NCBI GenBank assembly: GCA_038396625.1
Contig: CP121688.1
Coordinates: 930,001 to 994,000 of the forward strand
Direction: 5' to 3'
DNA length: 64,000 bases
DNA from: G038396625 sp038396625
GTDB taxonomy: Bacteria; Bacillota; Clostridia; Peptostreptococcales; Thermotaleaceae
Shown here one piece after another: positions 34,882 to 44,142 of the stretch. The translations under genes were made by a program, and so were the position numbers. Position 1 is the stretch's first letter. Each line of letters begins with the position of its first letter. The notes under the pieces were generated by a model, which was not told the DNA's origin, made no database searches, and worked only from the letters and a program-made list of their open reading frames with translations.

Positions 34882-37044
34882 GTGCGACAGGCAGTTGCAT
34901 ATAGTTAGGCAGTAGCCTATCTGTTTCTATGAATTAAATTCGTTGTCAATGATATTCCCCGAATAAAAACAGGACATATAGGATTGAAACATAGGAATTC
35001 TCGAAGGTGAAAGTCCTTCCCTAGGAGTGCTGATACAACCTAGGAAGCCTAGTCTAGGGCTACATCGTGAGGTGTGGTTTGAAGGAGACGTGGAAAGTCG
35101 AGAGACCCATAGGCGGACTAGCAGACCGAAATGCAGAGGTGTGAAGTACAGGTGGCGGGGTAAACTGGCGACTATGCTTAAAAAATAGGAAGCCAATAAT
35201 TCTAACCCAATGAATCAGCTGAGTTAGGATAGTTTATCATGTGAAAGTACTCGGTATGTTAGGAAGGAAAATACAATGACCCTGTGAGAGCTCTATTCAA
35301 GCCCGTAAGGGGTAGTGGGATATAAGGTTACGCCGAAGTTTCTACTACGGATAGAGCAGTCAGACAGTTTCATAGTACGGAAGTAAGTATCAGACCAAAC
35401 TGGTACTGAACGGAAGGGAACTGACCTCAGTGGACCCAGCTTTAATCATGTGGAATGATAACGGTAACGTTACGAAAGTAAAAACGAGCCGAAAGAACAC
35501 AAGAAAGGTGAAGGATAATAAATGAATCAAGAATTGAAACTTAAAATGCATAGCATTTATGGGCAACTGTTAGTTGAGAGAAAACTAATGGGGGCATGGA
35601 AACAAGTTAAAGATAACAAAGGATGTGGAGGTATTGATGGGGAAACCCTTGAAACCTTCGCGGAAAAAGAGGAAGAAAAGATTAAAAAGCTGCTAATTAC
35701 TCTAAAAGAGAAAAATTACGTACCAAAGCCAGTAAAAAGAGTCTATATACCGAAGAAGAACGGCAAGAAAAGACCTTTAGGAATTCCCACAATAGAAGAT
35801 AGAATTGTTCAGCAAAGTGTAGTAAATGTTATAAGTCCAAAATTTGAAAATGAAATATTCCATAAATGGTCATGTGGATACCGAAAAGGATTAGGTGCTG
35901 AAAGAACAATGCAAATAATTCTATGGAACCTAGAAACAGGGTACAACCACATATATGATTGTGACATTAAAGGATTCTTTGATAATATACCCCATAAGAA
36001 GCTAATGAAGATATTAACAAAATATATAGCTGATGGAACAGTCCTAGACATGGTATGGAGATGGCTTAAAGCTGGACATATGGAAGAAGGTAAATATCAT
36101 AATTCAGAGTCTGGCACTCCGCAAGGAGGTGTCATTTCGCCAATACTAGCGAATATATATCTTAATGAGCTGGATTGGGAACTAGACAAGGAAAACATTC
36201 GTTTTGTAAGGTATGCTGATGATTTTCTTTTGTTTGCTAAGACAGAAGAAGAGATAAAAGAAGCAGGTGGAGTAGCTAATAGAGTAATCACTGATTTAGG
36301 ATTAGAAGTATCAATGGAGAAAACAAAGTTTGTAAACTTTAACGATGATGATTTTAATTTTCTTGGATTCACCTTCGAGCATTGGAGGAAAAGAAAGAAT
36401 CAAGAGGGTTCATACTTTATTGTAAGACCTACAGAAAATTCATTTAAAGACTTCAAGGCTAAAATAAAAGAGAAAACAAGAAAAAGTCTAACCCTTAGTA
36501 CTAAAGCATGGCTAGATGCCTTAAATCCAATAATAAGAGGGAAAGTAAACTACTATCTAAATATCTTCAAAGCAGTTAAGGGAAACGAAGAATATGGTCA
36601 GACCAGTAGATGTATTCTAAAGGCATTCAGTAAAGAGCTACATGCAATAGATTCCTATCTTAGGCAAAGATTGAGGGTGGCAATGATACATAAAAATCCA
36701 TGTCAGAGAAAAGGTTGGTTAATGACATCGAAATGGAACAATGAGTACTTTGTAAAAATAGGGCTGATACCGAGTAATTGGTTATATTACAACAAAATGT
36801 GGGGATATACCATGGAAATGTACTTAGAGAGAATAACAGCTAAAAATAAGAAAAAGTTAGAAAAGAAAATAAAGAAATTAAAAGATAAAGGTCAAGAGTA
36901 TTACACTCCTGACCTAGTTTCCAAGATTAATGCTGCCAAAAGTTATGCTTGATACATTTGGAACACGTTGGTAAGCCGTATGCCTTAGTAGGGCACGTGC
37001 GGTTTGATAAGGGGGTAGCTATGAGAATAGTTACCCTACTTTAT
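34882..37044 (+). mobile_element. Group II intron, probably bacterial class C
   Basis: The RNA begins with the 5' consensus GTGCG at 34882 and has about 640 nt of structured domains I-IV before the reverse transcriptase gene. Domain V (about 36973-37005) shows AAGCCGTATGC paired with GCACGTGCGGTTT. Domain VI (GGGTAGCTAT with ATAGTTACCC) follows, and the probable 3' end is near CTACTTTAT at 37044. Insertion directly after a terminator hairpin is the known preference of class C introns. The exact 3' boundary and the class are inferred. Confidence 0.8.
35522..36952 (+). CDS. ltrA: Group II intron reverse transcriptase/maturase
   Basis: The 476-residue protein has reverse transcriptase blocks: YIPKKNGKKRPLGIPTIEDR near residue 77, DCDIKGFFDNIPH near 141, SGTPQGGVISPILANIYLNE near 197, and the catalytic YADD near 231. 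A maturase (GIIM-type) region follows. No HNH endonuclease motif is seen at the end, as expected for class C. It splices and mobilises the surrounding intron. The frame is intact, so it may be active. Confidence 0.95.
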   Translation: MNQELKLKMHSIYGQLLVERKLMGAWKQVKDNKGCGGIDGETLETFAEKEEEKIKKLLITLKEKNYVPKPVKRVYIPKKNGKKRPLGIPTIEDRIVQQSVVNVISPKFENEIFHKWSCGYRKGLGAERTMQIILWNLETGYNHIYDCDIKGFFDNIPHKKLMKILTKYIADGTVLDMVWRWLKAGHMEEGKYHNSESGTPQGGVISPILANIYLNELDWELDKENIRFVRYADDFLLFAKTEEEIKEAGGVANRVITDLGLEVSMEKTKFVNFNDDDFNFLGFTFEHWRKRKNQEGSYFIVRPTENSFKDFKAKIKEKTRKSLTLSTKAWLDALNPIIRGKVNYYLNIFKAVKGNEEYGQTSRCILKAFSKELHAIDSYLRQRLRVAMIHKNPCQRKGWLMTSKWNNEYFVKIGLIPSNWLYYNKMWGYTMEMYLERITAKNKKKLEKKIKKLKDKGQEYYTPDLVSKINAAKSYA

Positions 37045-37055
37045 TATATATATAT

Positions 37056-38474
37056 TTAGAAAGGACCAAATTTTATGATTTGTGCGATAGTTACTAATAT
37101 GCCACCAAGAAGATATTCTAATAGGATTAAAGGTAAAATCCATTTTGCCCATTTACTCCATGGAACTTTTGCTAAAGCAAGACCTGCCATGAAATATCCT
37201 GATGTGGGGGTGAAGATGTTGGATATACCGTCTCCAAACTGATAAGCCAACACAGCAGTTTGGCGGGTTACACCTACTAAGTCAGACAGAGGCGCTAAGA
37301 TCGGAATGGATACGGCTGCCTGTCCGCTACCAGAAGGAACCAAATAGTTTAAAAAGCATTGGAAGATATACATGCCTAAAGCAGCTAAGGTAGAAGGTAA
37401 TTGAGAAACAGCACCAGAAGTAGAATAAAGAATCGTATCCAGAATATGTCCTTCAGTCATAACCACTAAGATTGCACGGGCAAAACCAACAACCAAAGCG
37501 CCACCTGCAAGGTTTGCCATACCATCAATAAATTTTTCTGCAAAACCGTTTAATCCAAGTTTGCCCACGATAGATACTACAATAGCCATACCAAGGAATA
37601 GAGCAGAAATTTCTTGAATATACCAACCATATTGCACAACGCCAAAAATGAGCAAGCCAATGGTAGCTAAAACGATTAAAAGAATAGATTTGTCTTTTGC
37701 AGTGAAATCCTTTAGTACACTTAAGTCCAAAACGTCTTCACGGGTTTGATCAAAATCATGCATAATGCTAAGCTTCGGATTTTTTCTTACACGACCCGCA
37801 TACCAATAAACAAAGCTAATCGCCAAGGTAGTCATGCATAAATAGGCAACAACCCGAAAGCCTATTCCTGAGAATAATGGTAGTTCAGCAATACCTTGGG
37901 CAACTCCGATTGTAAAGGGATTCATAAAAGCCCCTGCAAAGCCTGCACCTGCACCAGCTAATACCATTCCTACCCCTGTTAATGAATCAAATCCCAAGGC
38001 AATCGCCAAGGTAACCATAATAGGAATAAAGGGGAGGGTTTCTTCTGCCATACCAAATACGGCACCACCAAGGGAGAAAGCAAGCATGATAATAGGAATA
38101 ATGGCTCTTTCCTTACCAGCCATTGTTTTTGTTATCTTCCCTAAACCAGCTTCAATGGCACCAGTAGCTTCTACAACAGCAAAGGCACCTCCAACAATAA
38201 AGATAAAAAATATAATTTCAGCAGTTTCTGCCATACCTTTTGGAACAGATTTTAGAAAGTCAAATAGACCGAGAGGTGTAGATTCAATATATTGAAAGGA
38301 ATCGGGATCTACTACTGTTCGACCACTGGCATTTTCAATCATCTCGTACTGTCCGGCAGGAATAATATAAGTCAAAATAGTACAAATTGCAATGAAGGCT
38401 AATAAGATAACATATACATGAGGAACTTTAAACTTTCTCTTTTTTTCACTTGTTTGATTCGAAGCATTACTCAT
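37056..38474 (-). CDS. YfcC/DcuC-superfamily anaerobic transporter
   Basis: The 472-residue membrane protein has about eleven to twelve segments. Family motifs are KVPHVYVILLAFI at the start, VGGAFAVVEATGAIEAGLGKI near residue 93, GMAEETLPFIPIMVTLA near 140, and VPSGSGQAAVSIPILAPL near 385. YfcC-like carriers move C4-dicarboxylates or basic and dipeptide-derived compounds. The M20 peptidase gene lies upstream in the same direction, so the pair may import and hydrolyse an acylated amino acid or peptide. AAAGGAGG precedes the ATG. Confidence 0.85.
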   Translation of the reverse strand: MSNASNQTSEKKRKFKVPHVYVILLAFIAICTILTYIIPAGQYEMIENASGRTVVDPDSFQYIESTPLGLFDFLKSVPKGMAETAEIIFFIFIVGGAFAVVEATGAIEAGLGKITKTMAGKERAIIPIIMLAFSLGGAVFGMAEETLPFIPIMVTLAIALGFDSLTGVGMVLAGAGAGFAGAFMNPFTIGVAQGIAELPLFSGIGFRVVAYLCMTTLAISFVYWYAGRVRKNPKLSIMHDFDQTREDVLDLSVLKDFTAKDKSILLIVLATIGLLIFGVVQYGWYIQEISALFLGMAIVVSIVGKLGLNGFAEKFIDGMANLAGGALVVGFARAILVVMTEGHILDTILYSTSGAVSQLPSTLAALGMYIFQCFLNYLVPSGSGQAAVSIPILAPLSDLVGVTRQTAVLAYQFGDGISNIFTPTSGYFMAGLALAKVPWSKWAKWILPLILLEYLLGGILVTIAQIIKFGPF

Positions 38475-38547
38475 TTTTTTTCCTCCTTTACCTCAATTCA
38501 AATTTTAAAAAAAATCCATGATTATAAATAGTTGTGACTATAAAGGC

Positions 38548-39756
38548 TTATTCTTTACAAAATTTGATGGCTGTCATGGCATAAATTAAAGATGCAGGCA
38601 CAATTTGTGCGATTTCTAAAAACTCGTTGGCAGAGTGGGCACTTTCTAAATCTCCAGGAGCGAAAACAATGGTAGGAATTTTTGCGTAGCTGCTTAATAG
38701 TCCTCCATCACTCCAAGCTGGGAAGTAAGTGTGTTTAGGTGTGTTTTGGGTGATTTCTTCTGTGGTTTTTGTAATAATGTCAATGATAGGATGGTTTTTG
38801 TCAATTTCCATAGCTTCGTGGACATAGCCCTCTTTCATCACACTTACATCCATTACCTTAAGGGTACAGCGAAAATCCTTGTCTTCCCTATGTAGCTCAT
38901 CAATAATATCTTGATATTCTTGCACAACTTCTGCGTAAGTTTCACCAGGAACCCATCTGCGGTCAACTTGAAGGGAACAATCTCCTGCCACAGTACTTGG
39001 TTGTGTACCTCCTTGTATGAGCCCATAATTCATTGAAGAAGTACCAATGATGGGATGTGTTTTACTTTCAATTTTTGGAATCAGCTTATCGTCTATTCTT
39101 TGGATGAAATCTACTGCTTTACGAATGGCATTAATACCTTCTTTTTGTTTTCCACCATGGACTGTTTTGCCTTGGAAATCAAACTGAAACCACTCAAGTC
39201 CTCTGTGAGCTACACATATGTTTAATTCTGTAGGTTCTCCTACTATGGCAGCATCTGCACGTATACCAGATTCGATGAGATGGATTGTTCCTTCGCTTTT
39301 ATTTTCCTCGTCGATGACACCTGCAAAGATCACATCACCTTGCAAATCAATGTTTGCTCTTTTTAACGCCGCCATGCTAGCCATCATACAAGCCAGTGGA
39401 CCTTTCATGTCTACAACTCCTCGACCAATTAACTTCCCTTCCTTTTCTTGCAGCACAAAGGGATCACAGGGCATATCATAGGGAGGTACTGTGTCTAAAT
39501 GACCTGTTAACATGAGACTTTTTCCATTACCACTTCCTTTTAATCGTGCTACGACATTGCATCGTCCATCTACCACAGGGATGATTTCTGAAGGAATGCC
39601 TTCCTTAACAAAAAAGTCATGAATCCATGATGCCACAGAGGTTTCTTGATTTTCGACCCCTGGATAACTAGGTCTTTTGACTAACTCTTTAATCATAGTG
39701 ATAATTTCCTCTTCGGATAGAGCGGATTTAAGTTGATTCATTACTGCTGTGTCCAT
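38548..39756 (-). CDS. M20-family metallopeptidase (ArgE/DapE-like)
   Basis: The 402-residue protein has the M20 zinc site: LTGHLDTVPP (His), GVVDMKGPLA (Asp), GVIDEENKSEGT (catalytic Glu), VGEPTELNICVAHRG, and SAHSANEF (His near the end). Members deacylate N-acyl amino acids or cleave small peptides. The ATG at 39756 follows GAAAGGAG; the longer frame to 39789 lacks a ribosome site. It is the first gene of a two-gene operon with the YfcC carrier, controlled by two operator-like sites. Confidence 0.88.
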   Translation of the reverse strand: MDTAVMNQLKSALSEEEIITMIKELVKRPSYPGVENQETSVASWIHDFFVKEGIPSEIIPVVDGRCNVVARLKGSGNGKSLMLTGHLDTVPPYDMPCDPFVLQEKEGKLIGRGVVDMKGPLACMMASMAALKRANIDLQGDVIFAGVIDEENKSEGTIHLIESGIRADAAIVGEPTELNICVAHRGLEWFQFDFQGKTVHGGKQKEGINAIRKAVDFIQRIDDKLIPKIESKTHPIIGTSSMNYGLIQGGTQPSTVAGDCSLQVDRRWVPGETYAEVVQEYQDIIDELHREDKDFRCTLKVMDVSVMKEGYVHEAMEIDKNHPIIDIITKTTEEITQNTPKHTYFPAWSDGGLLSSYAKIPTIVFAPGDLESAHSANEFLEIAQIVPASLIYAMTAIKFCKE

Positions 39757-39821
39757 TTTTTTCTCCTTTCTTTTTACAAAACAAATCATGTTAGATTGTG
39801 ATTAAAATATTACGAGAAAAC

Positions 39822-39855
39822 GTTCATATAATGAACTAAGTATTCAATATATGAA
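39822..39855 (-). promoter_or_regulatory. Two operator-like palindromes
   Basis: GTTCAT-ATA-ATGAAC (39822-39836) and TTCA-ATATA-TGAA (39843-39855) share half-sites. Both lie just downstream of the -10 box of the peptidase-transporter operon. The divergent-side IclR gene is the likely repressor. Confidence 0.55.
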
Positions 39856-39862
39856 CAATTCC

Positions 39863-39891
39863 ATTATAATAGAAATTTAGAAGAAACTCAA
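39863..39891 (-). promoter_or_regulatory. Promoter of the peptidase-YfcC operon
   Basis: On the minus strand TTGAGT, a 17-bp spacer and consensus TATAAT, directly upstream of the two operator-like sites. Confidence 0.7.
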
Positions 39892-39972
39892 TGATAATTA
39901 TTAAATATTTTTAACAAAATAAAAAATCAAATTTTTATACACTTTTCCGATGAATGATCGTATTAGAAAGAT

Positions 39973-40017
39973 AAAAACGATGCATTGAAGTACTACAAGT
40001 ATCAATGCATCGTTTTT
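39973..40017 (-). terminator. Terminator after the IclR gene
   Basis: A perfect 16-bp stem (AAAAACGATGCATTGA and complement) has a 13-nt loop. T-runs lie on both sides, so it may work in both directions. Confidence 0.8.
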
Positions 40018-40044
40018 TTATTACAGCGTAATAACCCATAAGCT

Positions 40045-40812
40045 TTATAGGATATATTTAGAAATTTTATCCTGATATTCAAACAGTAAATGCTTTAAAT
40101 TTTCTAAGGTATCCTGATAATGCTCTTGTTTGAAAAAAGAAATGGCTACACAGTTAGTGACATTACCCTTGGCATTAAAAATAGGGATGCCTATACCCAT
40201 TGCATGAGAGAAGGTTTCTTCATTACTAATAACATAACCCTGCTCTCTAATTTTTTTATATTCAGCTAGAATTTCTTCTGGATCGGTCAAAGTGTTTTTG
40301 CATACTTTTTCAAATTTCTGTGCATAAAGTAATTGCTTTACACGTTCTTGATCATAATAGGCCATCAAACATTTTCCGTAGCAGCCCCGATTGATAGGAT
40401 AAAAGAGCCCTGGGCGATAATTCATTTTTAAAGGCTGTGCGATTTCTATTTCATATAAAGATATAATTCTTTCTTTATCTCTTACCGCCAAACCTACAGA
40501 TTCTTTTGAGATAGAAGACATTTCTGTTAAGATTTCTACGAGCTTATTCTCATAGTTGAAATTATAAGGATAGATGGAACCCATATGATAAAGGGCGGGT
40601 CCAATTTTATATTTTTTCGTATCTTCATCCTTCATGGCCAAGCCATCTTCTTCTAAGGTGGTAAGAATTCGATGGACAGTGGTTCGATTAATTTCCGTAA
40701 TATTACTGATATCCGTAACTTTGTAGGCATAGGGCTCTGTACTTAACAGATTTAAGATAATAATAACTTTTTTAATGCTAGATAATTTTTCATTGCAATG
40801 CTTCACAATCAT
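40045..40812 (-). CDS. IclR-family transcriptional regulator
   Basis: The 255-residue protein has the IclR winged helix (VTDISNITEINRTTVHRILTTLEEDG, in residues about 30-60) and the carboxy effector-binding domain (GCYGKCLMAYYD, EEILAEYKKIREQGYVISNEE). The ATG at 40812 has AAAGGGGA upstream; the frame continues back to a TTG at 40857, which is less likely. It lies just upstream of the M20-YfcC operon in the same direction and probably controls it. Confidence 0.85.
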   Translation of the reverse strand: MIVKHCNEKLSSIKKVIIILNLLSTEPYAYKVTDISNITEINRTTVHRILTTLEEDGLAMKDEDTKKYKIGPALYHMGSIYPYNFNYENKLVEILTEMSSISKESVGLAVRDKERIISLYEIEIAQPLKMNYRPGLFYPINRGCYGKCLMAYYDQERVKQLLYAQKFEKVCKNTLTDPEEILAEYKKIREQGYVISNEETFSHAMGIGIPIFNAKGNVTNCVAISFFKQEHYQDTLENLKHLLFEYQDKISKYIL

Positions 40813-40968
40813 CTCATCATATCCCCTTTTGTGATTTGTTTCTTTAGGTTTACCCAAATTGTAGAGTAATTAACATTATCATAAATCATTTTTGAAAATG
40901 AGGAAAGGGGAAAATGGTATAAAGATTTTAGTTTTTATAAATAACCTGCCTTTTGCATACCATTAAAT

Positions 40969-42147
40969 TTATTTGGAGATGATTTCTTTTACCTGTGCAA
41001 CATCCTTATCGCCTCTTCCAGAAAGATTAATAATAATTATTTCATCCGTTGATAAGGTTTTTGCCAATTTTATACCATGGGCAACAGCATGAGCGCTTTC
41101 GATCGCAGGAATAATTCCTTCTGTGTGGGACAGTGTGAAGAAAGCATCTAGGGCTTCCTGATCTGTAATGCCCACATATTCTGCTCTGCCAATAGATTGA
41201 TAATAACTATGTTCAGGACCCACTCCTGGATAATCTAGTCCTGCTGCAATAGAATGAACGGGAAGTGGTTCGCCTTGATCATCCTGTAATGTATAACATT
41301 TAAAACCATGGATGATACCCACTGTGCCTTTCATAATGGAAGCGGCATGTTCTGGGGTATCAAGTCCCTTTCCTGCAGGTTCTACACCGATAATTTTAAC
41401 GTCTTGATCTTCTACAAAAGGATGGAAAAGGCCGATGGCATTGCTTCCACCACCTACAGCAGCAATAATATAATCAGGTAATCTTCCTTCGACTTCTAGA
41501 ATCTGCTTACGTGCCTCTTTTCCAATAATGCTTTGAAACGTTCTAACCATTGTAGGGTATGGGTGAGGTCCTACGGCAGAACCTAATAAATAGAAGGTAT
41601 TATGAGCATTTTCTACGAAATCTTCTAAAGCTGCATCTACAGCATCCTTCAGTGTAGCAGTACCCTTGCTCACAGCAATCACCTTAGCACCTAATAATTC
41701 CATACGGAAAACATTCAGCGCCTGTCTTTTTGTATCGATTTCGCCCATATAAATGGTACAGTCCATTCCGAACAAAGCACATACGGTTGCAGTGGCTACC
41801 CCATGTTGGCCTGCTCCTGTTTCTGCAATGATTCTTTTTTTACCCATTTTTTTAGCCAAGAGTACTTGCCCCATGGCGTTGTTAATCTTATGGGCACCTG
41901 TATGATTTAAATCCTCACGCTTAAGATAAATTTTAGCGCCTCCAGCTTTTTCTGTAAGTCTTTCAGCGAAATAAAGAGGATTTTCTCGTCCAATATATTG
42001 TTTTTGATAATAAGATAGTTCCTCTAAAAAGTCAGGATCTTCAATATATTTATAAAAGTTTTCTTCAACTTCCTTCAATACATCTTTTAAGGCTTCGGGT
42101 ACATAAGAACCACCAAATTCTCCAAAATACCCTTGATTATTTTTCAT
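40969..42147 (-). CDS. trpB: Tryptophan synthase beta chain
   Basis: TrpB condenses indole with serine, using pyridoxal phosphate, to make tryptophan. The 392-residue protein is a TrpB1 type: GYFGEFGGSYVPEAL at the start, the PLP lysine in HTGAHKINNAMGQ near residue 87, GAGQHGVATAT, and the phosphate loop VGGGSNAIG near 233. No trpA or other trp gene is adjacent, so it may salvage indole. Expression is governed by a Trp T-box leader. AGGAGG precedes the ATG. Confidence 0.96.
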   Translation of the reverse strand: MKNNQGYFGEFGGSYVPEALKDVLKEVEENFYKYIEDPDFLEELSYYQKQYIGRENPLYFAERLTEKAGGAKIYLKREDLNHTGAHKINNAMGQVLLAKKMGKKRIIAETGAGQHGVATATVCALFGMDCTIYMGEIDTKRQALNVFRMELLGAKVIAVSKGTATLKDAVDAALEDFVENAHNTFYLLGSAVGPHPYPTMVRTFQSIIGKEARKQILEVEGRLPDYIIAAVGGGSNAIGLFHPFVEDQDVKIIGVEPAGKGLDTPEHAASIMKGTVGIIHGFKCYTLQDDQGEPLPVHSIAAGLDYPGVGPEHSYYQSIGRAEYVGITDQEALDAFFTLSHTEGIIPAIESAHAVAHGIKLAKTLSTDEIIIINLSGRGDKDVAQVKEIISK

Positions 42148-42292
42148 AAAGCATAACCTCCTAAAAATTTGTAATTAAAAAGTATACGTAAATTTTAATC
42201 ATGTTTCTGCCGTGAATGAAGATCTGTGTTCACATAAAGTTTGATTGGATGCACTTGCGCATTGTACATCTTAAAAAATTCCCGGGAAAATA

Positions 42293-42537
42293 AAAAACCT
42301 CTATATGCATATATACATATAGAGGACGATTTTAAACGTGGTGCCACCTCAATTGATGATGAAAAAATCATCATCCACTTTTTCAGATACGGGATCTAAA
42401 ACATCCGATATCCTATCTCTATAACGGGAGATGCCCGTGTCGCCTACTTTATATTTCAGCTTCCACTCATAAGCCCATTCAGTATATTCTCAAATATCGG
42501 ATTTCCACCATCACCGATTCTCTAGCATTTTTAAATA
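42293..42537 (-). promoter_or_regulatory. T-box leader, tryptophan-specific
   Basis: On the minus strand the leader begins with AGAGAATCGGTGATGGTGG (stem I), then GAATATACTGAATGGGC with a likely UGG (Trp) specifier codon, and the T-box AGGTGGCACCACG. A terminator hairpin (CCTCTATATG with CATATAGAGG) and T-run end it. Uncharged tRNA-Trp should allow read-through into trpB. Confidence 0.93.
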
Positions 42538-42793
42538 TACTTACTCTTCTTACTCATCGATTTATGTTTGTGATTATATTAAAACTAATTATATGTGTGG
42601 ATAGTAAGTTTGTCAAGATATTTTTGTATTATTTTTAAAAGAAAAAATTTTATGTACTTGTTTTCAACAACGGAGTAGGAGGATAGGGTTTTAAAACAGA
42701 AACATCTTTTAACTTTGCTTCTAGGGTTTTTCATTCCAATGAAGAATATTCTAAAGTCAGTATTCGGAGCTCTCTCAAGTGTTACTTCTTCAC
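42538..42793. other. Gene-free stretch left of the CRISPR array
   Basis: This A/T-rich region separates the T-box from the first repeat. No gene is supported. It contains one copy (42722-42750) of a 29-bp direct repeat that recurs at 45695-45723. Confidence 0.6.
42722..42750 (+). repeat. Direct repeat A, left copy
   Basis: 27 of 29 bases match 45695-45723, including 18 consecutive identical bases (ATTCCAATGAAGAATATT, 42733-42750). Weaker similarity extends about 20 bp further left in both copies. The pair brackets the CRISPR and transposase-remnant island. Confidence 0.75.
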
Positions 42794-43760
42794 GTTTCAA
42801 TTCCTCATAGGTACGATAAAAACAAATGGACCAAAAAGCGTGGAGAAGCTGAAAAGAATCGTTTCAATTCCTCATAGGTACGATAAAAACGAATTTAAAG
42901 TTGCAACATTCACATCTATAGCAATGTTTCAATTCATCATAGGTACGATAAAAACATACTGACTTCCGTTTGGTTGTTTATCAATGTGATCAAGTTTCAA
43001 TTCCTCATAGGTACGATAAAAACGTCTGCAACTTTAATTTCTTTATCTCTCATATTTAGTTTCAATTCCTCATAGGTACGATAAAAACCATGAAAAACGT
43101 TCTTTTGGGGGATATACAAGTGATTTGTTTCAATTCCTCATAGGTACGATAAAAACTTTCAACTATAAACACTGCAAAGGCTGTTTTAATTACAAGTTTC
43201 AATTCCTCATAGGTACGATAAAAACGATTTCTCTAACATGCTCTTTGACTATAGAATCTATATTGTTTCAATTCCTCATAGGTACGATAAAAACTTATAT
43301 CTTTGAATATACATACAATACTTATGATTCAAGTTTCAATTCCTCATAGGTACGATAAAAACATTAACACATAACCACTTGTACTATCATTATCTTGGTT
43401 TCAATTCCTCATAGGTACGATAAAAACTTTAGAACCATACATACAGCGATACATGGAAAAAGATGTTTCAATTCCTCATAGGTACGATAAAAACCTCCAT
43501 TTTGATAGACAATAGGCTCCGATAACTGAGTTTCAATTCCTCATAGGTACGATAAAAACGATTTTCCTTCTTATCATATATATTTACTATCAAAAGTTTC
43601 AATTCCTCATAGGTACGATAAAAACAATTAGATCATACTCGTCATTTTCATTTATTTCTTTGAGTTTCAATTCCTCATAGGTACGATAAAAACGGAATTT
43701 TGGGTGCGAACGGTATCGTAGGAGCAGGGCGTTTCAATTCCTCATAGGTACGATAAAAAC
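42794..43760 (-). CRISPR. CRISPR array, 15 repeats and 14 spacers, type I-B-like
   Basis: Fifteen 30-nt repeats, read on the plus strand as GTTTCAATTCCTC...CGATAAAAAC, start at 42794, 42861, 42926, 42994, 43059, 43127, 43196, 43265, 43333, 43398, 43465, 43530, 43596, 43664 and 43731. Spacers are 35-39 nt. All repeats are identical except the third, which has one C to A change. The minus-strand repeat ends in ATTGAAAC, the usual crRNA 5' handle, so transcription is probably right to left with the leader at the right. Spacer 43694-43730 matches acoA exactly. No cas gene lies in the window. Confidence 0.97.
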
Positions 43761-43930
43761 TCATTTATATATTCAAAATACTATGTATTTACATTCTATA
43801 TTTCTATAAAAAATCCTCCTGGAAAATCCTAAAAAGTCTAAGAATGTTGGAAAAACAGGAAATGAACAAAAACAAAATTGTCGTCGATCCCCAGAGGTTT
43901 TTGCGCTATTGGGGGTCGACGACAAATTTT
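43761..43930 (-). promoter_or_regulatory. Probable CRISPR leader with inverted repeat
   Basis: The region next to the last repeat is A/T-rich. It holds a 15-bp stem (TTGTCGTCGATCCCC, 43878-43892, with 43911-43925, one wobble) around an 18-nt loop. Its place beside the repeat end with the conserved handle side supports a leader role. Promoter boxes were not identified with confidence. Confidence 0.55.
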
Positions 43931-44102
43931 ATAGATTTTATTTCCATTTCTCCGATTTCAATTTTATTGGATAAACTATCAATTTTATTTCGAATTTGGT
44001 AATAATACTTTCAATATTATTCAATCTTTTATTTGTTTTAGAAAAACCTTCTTGCATTTCTCTCTATATTTTAGAGAGCAGTTCAAATCCTTTATCTGTC
44101 AT
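43930..44102 (-). pseudogene. Decayed small coiled-coil protein gene
   Basis: Reading the minus strand from ATG at 44102 gives MTDKGFELLSKI, then a TAG stop at codon 13, then REMQEGFSKTNKRLNNIESI. A single-base loss further on breaks the frame: adding one base restores FENKIDSLSNKIEIGE. The restored product would be a heptad-rich coiled coil of the kind often seen as small phage-like proteins in Clostridia. At least two disabling changes make it a pseudogene. Confidence 0.5.
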
Positions 44103-44142
44103 AAAATTAACTTCTTTCCCTCTATCATAGCATAAAATCTAG

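Noticed and set aside
34927..35196. Minus-strand open frame of 89 codons
   Set aside because: It lies within structured intron RNA on the opposite strand and has no coding signals.
40913..40964. AATGGTAT/ATACCATT inverted repeat after trpB as terminator
   Set aside because: Only 8 bp with a 36-nt gap and no T-run placed to stop transcription.
42585..42800. Minus-strand open frame left of the array
   Set aside because: No ribosome site or domain, and it overlaps the first repeat and the direct repeat copy.
43125..43349. Open frame with the repeated peptide FQFLIGTIKT
   Set aside because: It is a translation of the CRISPR repeats and spacers; the repeats define the structure.
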